Part shown: positions 17,738-25,618 of the stretch, in pieces
Position numbering within the stretch: the stretch's first letter is position 1
How the letters are laid out: every line of letters starts with the position of its first letter
IMG/VR virus record: IMGVR_UViG_3300001242_000018
Span: 1-64,000 of that record
Length of the DNA stretch: 64,000 nt
Source: a virus
Direction: 5' to 3' (one strand)
Translations under genes and position numbers: made by a program
The notes under the pieces: model-generated
Database searches by the model: none
The model's input: only the letters and a program-made list of their open reading frames with translations
Told to the model about the DNA's origin: nothing

Positions 17738-20323
17738 ATGGCGTTCAAAGATATGTATCCATATTTACCGGGCCATCTTGTAGAATTTAAAGATGGCGGT
17801 TTTGCGGCATTACAACCTGAGCAAAACCCTCCAAAGACTGAATCCGTATTAATTATGGGTACATCTACCGATGGGCCAATGTACACACCGGTAGCTGTAG
17901 ATCCGGCTACTGCCAGCATGTTCGGTAAAGTGGTTGATGATACTGGTATTCCTAATGGAGCGAGTTTGCTGCGAGGTTTTGAAGAAGTTTGGCAATCTGG
18001 TTGTCGAGATGTCCGTTTAATGCGAGTGTCCGGTCATGGCGCTTCATTAAAAATAGAAGCCAACCCTATTCTATACAAAGACCCAACTCCCTACGAGCAG
18101 GTCTTTACTACCAAGGGTAATAACGAAGTTACTTTCGTACTTGGACATGCACCTGTAGCTAAAATTGTTGAAGTTAAGGCCGATGCAGATGCTTTACTTG
18201 CTGCAGCTTATGAGTTGAACAAGGCTAGTACGGCCACCGTACAGCCCGATGTTCCGTTTGGCGGAGAAGATGATGGTATTGAATCTATAATCTACTCTAA
18301 CTTACTTGCAGCTCCTGTTGGCGCTAATCAAGAAGCAGACTTCAAAATTAATACTATTGCTAATGTAAATGCGGACGAAGATGTTAAAATTAGAATTACT
18401 CTTACAGATATTAGTAAGGCGGCTGATATAACTCTTAAATATCGTGATGATGCAGGCGTGTACCAACCAATGCCCTTTACCAACGGAGTCGCTATATATG
18501 GCGGTACTACTGGATTCGTTCTTGATGATGAATCCAAAGAGTTTAGTGCTAAATTCTCTAAAGGCGGACTATACGAATACAAGATTGCATTAATAAAAGT
18601 ATCTGATAGTAGCGTTTTAGCAGAGATAACAGAGTCGGTATTTGTAAACGCTACGGTTACAATTAAGGCCGATGTGTGTAAAGCTAACTCACTGATTACT
18701 GTTAAATACGCTGTTGATTTAGTTGGTGATGGAAACGAATCCGACATGGTTACCTATACCGAAAACTATACCTCTAAAGTGGACGGTACGGTTATCGACT
18801 GGATTGCTAAAGGTAGCGATACTGTATACGACCTGACTCACGTTCCTATGTTAGAAACAACTCGTTTGCTTGTTAAGGGAACGGCCATTGTTGCCAATCT
18901 GTTCTCTGTAGATCTTGAGACCAAGAAACTTACTGTTAAAGCAGAAGCTCGCTTAGAGCCCGGTATCGATCTCGTAACATTGTATACTTACGAACTAACC
19001 AGTACCGTAACTCCGGAGATAACTTTGGAAACCCCCTGGGGTGGTGATGTATATAATCAAACCTCAGCATGGGTTGAAAATGTATTAAATGTGGCTGGAC
19101 AAGTAGTAGGTAAGAAACTGATTATCCAAATGCCGGTAGCTAAGGTCGGCCCGAGTACCAAACCGTTAGAGTACAGTTCTTTAAAATACCCGACTTTTAA
19201 TAGCATGGTACAAGCTATTAATGTTGATTTAGATACCGGTAATGGTATCGTTAAAGCTCGTACTAAAACCCATTTCAATAACTTGCTAACCAAGACCATG
19301 GCAAGTATGGCTAAGAGTTATTTCGAGGGTGGGAATAGTGGTATAGACATTTCCAAGCAGGCACTATTCGAGGCTATGGGTGGTAAGAAAGATCCGGTTA
19401 CTGGTGAATACCTAACTCTTGGTGCATACCAGCTGTTAGAGAACTATAAGGTCGATATGATCGTTCCAATGGATGTTTTCACAGATGATGAGTTACCGAA
19501 TCCTGAGAATAACTTCGGTTACCAGCTTGGTATGGCCTGCGCCGTTATCTCTTTTAGAAGCCGGGTAGTTCATGGTATCATTGCCACTAACTCTCCCGAG
19601 GATACATCCTTACTGGATATCTACAATCATGCTAATCACTTAATAAATGATTGTCCGAATAACTACTTTATGAAGGATACTGCTGGTAATGTTATATATG
19701 ACGACGAGGGTCAACTTTTCGACCTTGGTAGGTATATGTCCGTACTTGCTGGCCCGGATGTAACATTTAAGCACCAAGTGCTCGGAAGGTACAATGTTAA
19801 CTCCGCCGCTATTTATGCAGGTATGATCTCTGCTACGCCTGTAAGTTCAAGTCCTCTTGGTAAGAAAGTTCCTGGTATTGTCGGATTACGTTATACTTAC
19901 GGTAATCAACAGTTGAATGCTTTAACTGCTGCTCGGTTTGTTACTTATGGAGTTGAAGATAATGGCCGTACCGTAACTGTAACTGACAGTATGACAGCTG
20001 CCCAACCAGGTAGTGATTATGCTAACTTAGTTAACTGGCGGTCTGTTAAGAAGTGCGTTGACGAACTTAGGGTAGCATGTCGTCCGTATATTGGTGAAGC
20101 TCCTTCTGTAACGAATCAAAATGCCATGGGTACCGCTATTGAAAAACGTTTTAGTGCTCTTAAACCGGTACCGGTTGGTGACGGCAGTGTTACAGATGTT
20201 AAGTTCGAGATTATTGCTAGTAATCTTGACAGGGTTCTTGGTAGATCTAAGGTTAAACTAACCGTAATTCCGCCTGGAACTTTAAAACAAATCACCACCA
20301 TTGTTAATGTACAACCATATTAA
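17738..20323 (+). CDS. Main tail sheath protein with large insertion
   Basis: 861 residues, SD AAAGGAGGAAGG. The N-terminal domain (SVLIMGTSTDGPMYTPVAVD) and C-terminal domain are classic contractile-sheath parts. The C-terminus has LVNWRSVKKCVDELRVACRPYIG, then FSALKPVPVGDGSVTDVKFEI and VKLTVIPPGTLKQITTIVNV, the strand-exchange end of the sheath. Between about residues 120 and 480 it has extra beta-sandwich-like material (FKINTIANVNADEDVKIRITLTD; ASVFVNATVTIKADVCKAN), so it is longer than the usual ~450-650. Insertions of this kind decorate the outside of the sheath. An 8-bp inverted repeat sits at 17772-17797. The gene is followed by a 15-bp hairpin and then the tube gene, the normal sheath-tube order. 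Confidence 0.85.
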   Translation: MAFKDMYPYLPGHLVEFKDGGFAALQPEQNPPKTESVLIMGTSTDGPMYTPVAVDPATASMFGKVVDDTGIPNGASLLRGFEEVWQSGCRDVRLMRVSGHGASLKIEANPILYKDPTPYEQVFTTKGNNEVTFVLGHAPVAKIVEVKADADALLAAAYELNKASTATVQPDVPFGGEDDGIESIIYSNLLAAPVGANQEADFKINTIANVNADEDVKIRITLTDISKAADITLKYRDDAGVYQPMPFTNGVAIYGGTTGFVLDDESKEFSAKFSKGGLYEYKIALIKVSDSSVLAEITESVFVNATVTIKADVCKANSLITVKYAVDLVGDGNESDMVTYTENYTSKVDGTVIDWIAKGSDTVYDLTHVPMLETTRLLVKGTAIVANLFSVDLETKKLTVKAEARLEPGIDLVTLYTYELTSTVTPEITLETPWGGDVYNQTSAWVENVLNVAGQVVGKKLIIQMPVAKVGPSTKPLEYSSLKYPTFNSMVQAINVDLDTGNGIVKARTKTHFNNLLTKTMASMAKSYFEGGNSGIDISKQALFEAMGGKKDPVTGEYLTLGAYQLLENYKVDMIVPMDVFTDDELPNPENNFGYQLGMACAVISFRSRVVHGIIATNSPEDTSLLDIYNHANHLINDCPNNYFMKDTAGNVIYDDEGQLFDLGRYMSVLAGPDVTFKHQVLGRYNVNSAAIYAGMISATPVSSSPLGKKVPGIVGLRYTYGNQQLNALTAARFVTYGVEDNGRTVTVTDSMTAAQPGSDYANLVNWRSVKKCVDELRVACRPYIGEAPSVTNQNAMGTAIEKRFSALKPVPVGDGSVTDVKFEIIASNLDRVLGRSKVKLTVIPPGTLKQITTIVNVQPY

Positions 20324-20329
20324 TTGATA

Positions 20330-20365
20330 TCACCAATACGAGTAAATAAGTACTCGTATTGGTGA
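20330..20365 (+). promoter_or_regulatory. 15-bp intergenic hairpin between sheath and tube genes
   Basis: TCACCAATACGAGTA, a 6-nt loop (AATAAG), then TACTCGTATTGGTGA: a perfect 15-bp stem 6 bases after the sheath stop codon and about 20 bases before the tube start. No T-run follows, so it is probably not a full terminator. A stable stem here could protect or trim the downstream tube transcript or act as a partial terminator. This is inference. Confidence 0.6.
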
Positions 20366-20386
20366 ACTATAAAGGAGGTAGACCTA

Positions 20387-21181
20387 ATGGCAGATCATGC
20401 TGGGTACGGTATATTAGCTGGCGGTTCAGTAGCTTCGCTAAGTGCCTTTAGCGGTGCTGATTTACAAGTTAGCTTTGGTAAACGTATTATTGGCGAACTG
20501 CAGCAAATATCCTGGGCTGTACAACGTGAAAAATCCCCTGTATTTACTCTTGGCAGTGCAGACGCCAGAGCTGTTTCTCGTAATAAACGTGGTATCGGTG
20601 GTTCGGTAGTTCTTGCCGTATTCGACCGTGACGCTCTTATGGAAGAGATTAAGATGCAGTGGAAGGATATTGCTCCTGAACGCATGTTTACAGCCGGTGG
20701 CAATATGCTCTATATCGAACCAAACGCAAATCAATGGGGAGATAATACCCCAACGGCTATGCGTGGTCGTAGTTTTGAAGATTATCTTGACATGGCTGGG
20801 TGGAATAATTCTGGCAATGCTCTTGCAAACGTAGAGGGAGCCGCTGGTGCAGATCAATGGTCTGATGGTAGTGCTGTTGCCTCTGGTAAAGAGCTATATT
20901 TACCACCAGGCTTTGAATTAATGCATATTGAAAACGTAGTTTACATCGATCAGTTACCACCGATTGATGTAACTCTTACTTTCGCCAATGAGTATGGTAA
21001 TGCAGCGTTCCAAAAGATATATGACATGGATTTCCTTAACGAAGGTTCTGGAGTTTCTGTTGATACTATAATCATGGAACGCAGGATCACCTGGCTTGCA
21101 AGAAAGCTTTCTCCGATTATGCAAGGCGTATTCCAGGGTGATGCTAAATACGGCAATAGGGATTACACCAAAACTGCATAA
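20387..21181 (+). CDS. Tail tube protein
   Basis: 264 residues, SD AAAGGAGGTAGAC. The opening FSGADLQVSFG and the closing region LPPIDVTLTFANEYGNAAFQKIYDMDFLNEG match a long-tail tube fold, and the size and position directly after the sheath agree. Two other proteins downstream share the opening motif (FSGTDM, FSGADL) and closing region, so this is one of three tube-like paralogues; this one lacks extra domains, so it is likely the main tube subunit. It is followed by a strong terminator, consistent with high expression. Confidence 0.8.
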   Translation: MADHAGYGILAGGSVASLSAFSGADLQVSFGKRIIGELQQISWAVQREKSPVFTLGSADARAVSRNKRGIGGSVVLAVFDRDALMEEIKMQWKDIAPERMFTAGGNMLYIEPNANQWGDNTPTAMRGRSFEDYLDMAGWNNSGNALANVEGAAGADQWSDGSAVASGKELYLPPGFELMHIENVVYIDQLPPIDVTLTFANEYGNAAFQKIYDMDFLNEGSGVSVDTIIMERRITWLARKLSPIMQGVFQGDAKYGNRDYTKTA

Positions 21182-21195
21182 AGTATAAATATACC

Positions 21196-21227
21196 TAACA
21201 AAGGGGCCTTTTACGGCCCCTTTGTTA
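21196..21227 (+). terminator. Intrinsic terminator after tube gene
   Basis: TAACAAAGGGGCC, a 6-nt loop (TTTTAC), then GGCCCCTTTGTTA: a perfect 13-bp stem with a GC-rich core, 15 bases after the tube stop codon. The T-run lies on the 3' arm, as expected of a bidirectional-looking intrinsic terminator. It ends the tube transcript at least in part; the next gene starts only about 17 bases later, so readthrough must occur or a promoter is hidden upstream. Confidence 0.75.
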
Positions 21228-21243
21228 TAAAGTGGGTGATCTA

Positions 21244-22635
21244 GTGGAATTAGAATCACTACCCGGCTATGGTACATTCTCAGGGACAGACATGGTTATA
21301 TCCATGGTATTTCCAGGTTGTAAGCCAATTACTCTTGGTCAAGCTACAACAGTTAGCTACTCCGTACTTCGCGATAAAAATGAAGTAAGAACCATAGGTC
21401 GAATTACTGCTAAAGGATTTACTAAAGGTGGGCGTAGAGTTGCCGGACAAATAATATTTACAGTATTCAATAGACATATTATTGAAGATATAAAAGAGCA
21501 GATTGATTATCTTAAAGATATTCCAAGAATACTTATGGACGAATTACCACCTTTCGATCTTATTATAACTTTGGCAAACGAATACGGGAGCTCGGCTTTT
21601 CTTGTTATCTATGGTATCACTACACTACATGAAGGTAAAGTATTCTCAGTTGAAGATATGATGACAGAGAATACATTTCAATATCTAGCTAGAGATATCA
21701 AACCATTAGGAGCTGGTTTTGGTGGTGTTAATTTCGTAGCTAGGACAGAATTCAGAGCAATGGATGAAATGCTGGCTAAGTTTAAAGTAGAAAATCTAGC
21801 TCCCGAGATTGCGGCTGCAGAATGGGAAAGGAAAGCGGCTGAGATGCAAGCAATCATTGATGCACAAATATCTCAGATTCCTCCTGCATCTAGTTCTACA
21901 ACAACAGTTTCGCCAGTACAATCACAGACTTCAGAGAGTTCTGGATATAAGATAGGTAGTGTAAAGCTTAAAGTGTTTGTTAGAGACGAAGATAGTCATC
22001 CTCTAAATCTAGCCAAAGTTCGGATATGGGTAGCGAAGAAAAACAGAGCTTTTCCTTCAGAACCTAATTTCTATACATGTGGTGATGATCATATGGTCGA
22101 ATTTGACCTCGAGGATATGCCTATATACGATACTCCTGGTGGGAATCATGCCGACGATCTAGTTAGGATTAGAGCAGTATGTGATGGATATTCTGATGAT
22201 GTTCAGACAATTTATCTTTCAGACGAATTAGAAAATGGCGTAGCTGATAAAACTATGGTTTTGAAGTATTCTACAGGTTCTTTTACAATGATCCGAATAC
22301 GGCCCGAACAAGCTGTAATCGAAGAAGATATGAATTACAGAGAGATCTTTGCTGCCAGGCTCTTTTCTAATGGATACAAATTAAGTGATGAGCCTGTTAC
22401 ATGGATGTGGTGGGTTGATTGTATTGAGAATACAATCAACCCAAATTCAATTAAAGAACTACATCAAAAAGGAGATACTACCGGTAGTGACGGAGTTACT
22501 ACATTCGATGCTATAAATGAGATTAAGAAACTATATCCTCAATTTGATCTTGTAAACGGAGTGCAAATAAGACTCTCGTGTGTAGCTAATCGTGGAGGAA
22601 CAATTCCTTGTGCATGGATAATTAAGAGTAGGTGA
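21244..22635 (+). CDS. Tube-like protein with C-terminal Ig-like domains
   Basis: Start GTG at 21244 chosen because GGGTGA lies just before it; a GTG at 21232 is an alternative. About 463 residues. The first ~160 repeat the tube pattern: FSGTDMVISMVFPG, TVSYSVLRDKNEVRTIG, then LPPFDLIITLANEYGSSAFLVIYG, with one His/Glu-rich segment. A helical linker (about 175-205) follows, then a Ser/Thr/Gln stretch and two Ig- or CBM-like beta domains (KLKVFVRDEDSHPLNLAKVRIWVAKK; YREIFAARLFSNGYKLSDEP). This is a tube paralogue with appendages, perhaps the tube-tip or baseplate-proximal ring. A 33-base perfect hairpin lies near its 3' end (22411-22443). It ends in TGA TGA; the next gene starts 4 bases later. 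Confidence 0.7.
   Translation: MELESLPGYGTFSGTDMVISMVFPGCKPITLGQATTVSYSVLRDKNEVRTIGRITAKGFTKGGRRVAGQIIFTVFNRHIIEDIKEQIDYLKDIPRILMDELPPFDLIITLANEYGSSAFLVIYGITTLHEGKVFSVEDMMTENTFQYLARDIKPLGAGFGGVNFVARTEFRAMDEMLAKFKVENLAPEIAAAEWERKAAEMQAIIDAQISQIPPASSSTTTVSPVQSQTSESSGYKIGSVKLKVFVRDEDSHPLNLAKVRIWVAKKNRAFPSEPNFYTCGDDHMVEFDLEDMPIYDTPGGNHADDLVRIRAVCDGYSDDVQTIYLSDELENGVADKTMVLKYSTGSFTMIRIRPEQAVIEEDMNYREIFAARLFSNGYKLSDEPVTWMWWVDCIENTINPNSIKELHQKGDTTGSDGVTTFDAINEIKKLYPQFDLVNGVQIRLSCVANRGGTIPCAWIIKSR
22411..22443 (+). repeat. Perfect 15-bp inverted repeat inside tube-like gene
   Basis: TGGGTTGATTGTATT, loop GAG, then AATACAATCAACCCA. It lies within codons for W-W-V-D-C-I-E-N-T-I-N-P and has no T-run. 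It is the longest perfect stem with a tiny loop seen inside a gene here. Confidence 0.6.
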
Positions 22636-22639
22636 TGAT

Positions 22640-24346
22640 ATGGCTGAAGATAAGGTGCCTATAAAGAGTAAATCTGAAATTATAGCTCCTCGTGGGGTAA
22701 CTTACATTGGAGATGAATCTTATGAATATCAATTGTTTCCGGAAGAATACTTCTCCGGTGCCGATCTATCTATCTACTTTGGAGATGTATGGATAGATGA
22801 ACTTATAAGTTTACAGTTTACGTTATTAGAACAGGTTCGTCCTGTTTATGGTTATGCTAGTCGTACGTGGGATTGGATAGCTAGAGGTAATCGTATAGTA
22901 GCAGGTCAGTTTAAGATTGCCTTTAAAGAGGCTGGATATCTTACTACCATATTAAGTCACCTAGGAATGCTTGAAGATGGCGATAACCCAATTGCCCCTA
23001 AACTTGCTTACTACATGCATGGCGATCAGGATGCTCCTCAGTGGTACGGTTCGTGTCAAGAACGTATTGAAGATCTACTTGATAGATATCATAACGGTGA
23101 TAATTCAAATACTTCTGACGAGACAGATCCTGCCATAGTTCCAGCAGGTATTAAGATTCTAAATACGGACAGACCTAGTACCAGTCTTAAATACGGAGAT
23201 ACAGATGGTACTACAGGAGGATGGGTAAGTAAAGCTCAAACGGCTATCAAAAATAGGTACACTTTTACTGCACTATCGGCAATGAGCGTTTCCGGGTGGC
23301 CTACTTTAAGGGTAGGGTCTACTGGGAATTATGTAAGACAATTGCAACAACGTCTAAAAGATTACTGGTGCGACCCGGGGATAATTGATGGCAATTTCGG
23401 TCAGAAGACAAGAGAGGCTGTAATTAGTTTTCAAACTAGGGCTAAATTATCACCTGATGGGATCGTAGGAGATAATACGAAGGATATATTATCAAGAGCT
23501 TTTACTATCGATGGCGATTTCGGCTCTGTTACAAGACTCGCTGTGTATATGATACAGGCTCAAGAAAAGATACAAATAGATGGAATTATAGGCCCCCAAA
23601 CTGCAGCTAAATTATGGCCAGGTGTTAGTGAATCACAGCCTGTTGGTAGCATTGCTATTTGTCCTCCGGAAATTCAGATTGAAAATGGTAAAGCTTATGC
23701 GGCTACAAGAACCCTTACTAATAAGATGGGTATTCCCGATTCTCAGATATCTTACGATTCGAGTACTCAGAATGTAACCATATCGGGGAAGGTATTTAAA
23801 GCATGGAAGATTATAAATGACCGTGCCTGGTTATGGACAAGGCAAGTTGGAGAAGCCTTTGGATGGACAGTATCTTTTAATAATGCCACTGGTTGTGTGG
23901 AGATGGCTAAAGGTACATCTGAGGAGGAAGGTACCGGTAGTGGAAGTGATTCTGGTAGTTCTGATGGTAATAGCGCTCTTGCATCCGAACCTAGAATGAC
24001 TCAATTTGAGCAGGAGATATGGGGTCGGAGATTTAGTCCAAATGCAGAGGAATATAACAAACGCGAATCGTATTTCTATAGAGGAAAGTATCCAAGTAAA
24101 TTGCGCCAGACCGGGTTTGACATATACAGTGTATATGGCCCGCTTGCTCAATATGCAATTAATAAGAAAGAGCAGTATACGGATAATAACGAATATGGAG
24201 ATTCTCAACTTGGATTTATGGCTAATTTTAATACTACTGTAAAGGCTGTTAGAAATATTCAGATTAAATCATGTGGTCAAGTATTAGATGCTAGTGGTAC
24301 TCCTATTGAAGAAGTGTATACTTTCATAGCACAAGATCTTGATTAA
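22640..24346 (+). CDS. Tube-like protein with inserted peptidoglycan-binding and copper-amine-oxidase-N-like domains
   Basis: 568 residues. The start (FSGADLSIYFG, about 38-48) and end (FNTTVKAVRNIQIKSCGQVLD) match the tube paralogues, so the tube domain seems split by inserted modules. About 222-286 is a peptidoglycan-binding type-1 domain (LRVGSTGNYVRQLQQRLKD, IIDGNFGQKTREAVISFQ, DGIVGDNTKDIL). A second, partial copy follows (DGDFGSVTRLAVYMIQAQ, DGIIGPQTAAKLWPG). About 346-432 resembles the N-terminal domain of copper amine oxidase-like wall proteins (GKAYAATRTLTNKMGIP, VTISGKVFKAWKIIND). Both modules bind cell wall, suggesting that tail-tube rings expose wall-anchoring surfaces. Domain calls are by pattern; their order is directly visible. 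Confidence 0.7.
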   Translation: MAEDKVPIKSKSEIIAPRGVTYIGDESYEYQLFPEEYFSGADLSIYFGDVWIDELISLQFTLLEQVRPVYGYASRTWDWIARGNRIVAGQFKIAFKEAGYLTTILSHLGMLEDGDNPIAPKLAYYMHGDQDAPQWYGSCQERIEDLLDRYHNGDNSNTSDETDPAIVPAGIKILNTDRPSTSLKYGDTDGTTGGWVSKAQTAIKNRYTFTALSAMSVSGWPTLRVGSTGNYVRQLQQRLKDYWCDPGIIDGNFGQKTREAVISFQTRAKLSPDGIVGDNTKDILSRAFTIDGDFGSVTRLAVYMIQAQEKIQIDGIIGPQTAAKLWPGVSESQPVGSIAICPPEIQIENGKAYAATRTLTNKMGIPDSQISYDSSTQNVTISGKVFKAWKIINDRAWLWTRQVGEAFGWTVSFNNATGCVEMAKGTSEEEGTGSGSDSGSSDGNSALASEPRMTQFEQEIWGRRFSPNAEEYNKRESYFYRGKYPSKLRQTGFDIYSVYGPLAQYAINKKEQYTDNNEYGDSQLGFMANFNTTVKAVRNIQIKSCGQVLDASGTPIEEVYTFIAQDLD

Positions 24347-24371
24347 CTAACTAGCATATAGGAGGGGTAAT

Positions 24372-24878
24372 ATGTTTTCTAACCAGGAGAATGTCGATAA
24401 GCTTAGTAATATCCTCAATAGATATCAAAGACAAGAGTCAGAACACGAGACTGGAGAAAATGTAGATACAAAGATATTACAGCCAAATGATAATTACGAA
24501 GAAGAGGGAAACTTCCCTAATGGCCTTCCCGATATTGACGATTATCATATCTGGCCAGAAGGCCCACTAAAATCTCAGATAGAAGCATGGATTAATATAT
24601 TTAAAACAGCCGGACTTGATGTTGGGTTATCTGAGTTTCCTAGTGGTGAAAGGTTTATCTGGCGAAGTATTAGTCGTACAGAGTACAAGGCCATCACGAG
24701 CGCACCGAATACTACAGGCTTAATTCGTGAAGAAATGATTACCGAATTATGTACCTTATGGCCAGAGGTGTACGATTACGAAGTACAGGCAAGTGCTAAA
24801 GGTGGTATACCAGGAGCCTTGGCTAAAACTATTATGCAATCCTCGGGTTTTGTAGAGCCGAAGACTACGCTCCTATAA
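24372..24878 (+). CDS. Tail assembly chaperone (first ORF)
   Basis: 168 residues, SD AGGAGGGG. An acidic, disordered N-terminal ~50 residues precedes a domain with FIWRSISRTEYKAITSAP, EEMITELCTLWPEVYDYEV and an Ala/Gly-rich end. The next gene has the same pattern, so the two are paralogous. Position between tube-like and tape-measure genes is where phages keep the frameshifted G/GT-type chaperone pair. A slippery heptamer GGGTTTT lies at 24845-24851 in the correct phase. Confidence 0.65.
   Translation: MFSNQENVDKLSNILNRYQRQESEHETGENVDTKILQPNDNYEEEGNFPNGLPDIDDYHIWPEGPLKSQIEAWINIFKTAGLDVGLSEFPSGERFIWRSISRTEYKAITSAPNTTGLIREEMITELCTLWPEVYDYEVQASAKGGIPGALAKTIMQSSGFVEPKTTLL
24845..24851 (+). promoter_or_regulatory. 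Putative -1 ribosomal frameshift site
   Basis: G GGT TTT (XXXYYYZ type) with the zero-frame codons GGT and TTT of the chaperone gene. The second chaperone gene is in the -1 frame, and the -1 frame from base 24851 is open through its ATG at 24890 with no stop. A slip would join the two proteins. The element is a candidate; stimulatory structure is not evident. Confidence 0.5.
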
Positions 24879-24889
24879 GGGGGCTTAAT

Positions 24890-25618
24890 ATGCAAAGGAT
24901 TATTGCGGAACTTAAGAAGATACACAACCCATTATTCTGTACGCAGATCGGTAATGAATATTACATCTGGAGACTTCTAACAAGAAAAGAAAATAAGTTT
25001 ATAGCTGGATTAGGGTTATCCGAAATGGATATGGAAGATGTAGTCTGTTCTACTTGCGTACTTTACCCGGTAGTAAATTGGAGTGTGTATAAAGCTGGTG
25101 TGGCTAAAGCACTCTTTCCTTTAATATACGATGAGTCTGGATATAGAGATCCTAATCAAAGTCGGTACCTTTATGAATTCTATCGACAAGAGATAGAAGA
25201 TAATAAAGTACATCAAGCCGAACTTATGATAAGTACAGCTTTCCCAGAGATTAGTATAGAAGAAATGAGCGACTGGGATGCCGCAAAGCTATGGAAAAAG
25301 GTAGCTGAAGCTGAGTATAAACTAAATCTTATCAATAAGGTATACTCTATACCCGGGTATAGTCTTAGCGTTACATTTAATGACGAAGAGAAATCATCTA
25401 AGAAAGAAATGACTGAGAAAATGAGAGCAGCGGGTATAGATCCGATGCTAACGATAGATAAATCACGTTGGGATAAGAACTATTTAAAATTCCCATTCAT
25501 TGTTGGTCAAAGGGATTTTATAAACGGTATAGAGTGGGAAAATCCTACGGAAAATGAGGAGTTATTCAATGCCGTCCAACGACAACTTTTGGAAAGAAAG
25601 TATAGACGGAAATCCTGA
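24890..25618 (+). CDS. Second tail assembly chaperone
   Basis: 242 residues, SD AAGGGGGCT. It shares a pattern with the preceding protein: YYIWRLLTRKENKFIAGLG aligns with FIWRSISRTEYKAITSA, and VVCSTCVLYPVVNWSVYKAGVAKALFPLI with its counterpart. The remaining ~120 residues are helical (RYLYEFYRQEIEDNKVHQAELMI). It is probably a long chaperone isoform domain, as in G/GT pairs, that loads the tape measure. It ends in TGA followed within three codons by an in-frame TAA. It overlaps the start of the giant gene by 50 bases, implying coupling. Confidence 0.6.
   Translation: MQRIIAELKKIHNPLFCTQIGNEYYIWRLLTRKENKFIAGLGLSEMDMEDVVCSTCVLYPVVNWSVYKAGVAKALFPLIYDESGYRDPNQSRYLYEFYRQEIEDNKVHQAELMISTAFPEISIEEMSDWDAAKLWKKVAEAEYKLNLINKVYSIPGYSLSVTFNDEEKSSKKEMTEKMRAAGIDPMLTIDKSRWDKNYLKFPFIVGQRDFINGIEWENPTENEELFNAVQRQLLERKYRRKS

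Noticed and set aside
25554-25568. ATG at 25554 as the start of the giant protease-bearing gene
   Set aside because: The ATG at 25569 has a well-spaced GAGGAG just upstream; the earlier one does not.
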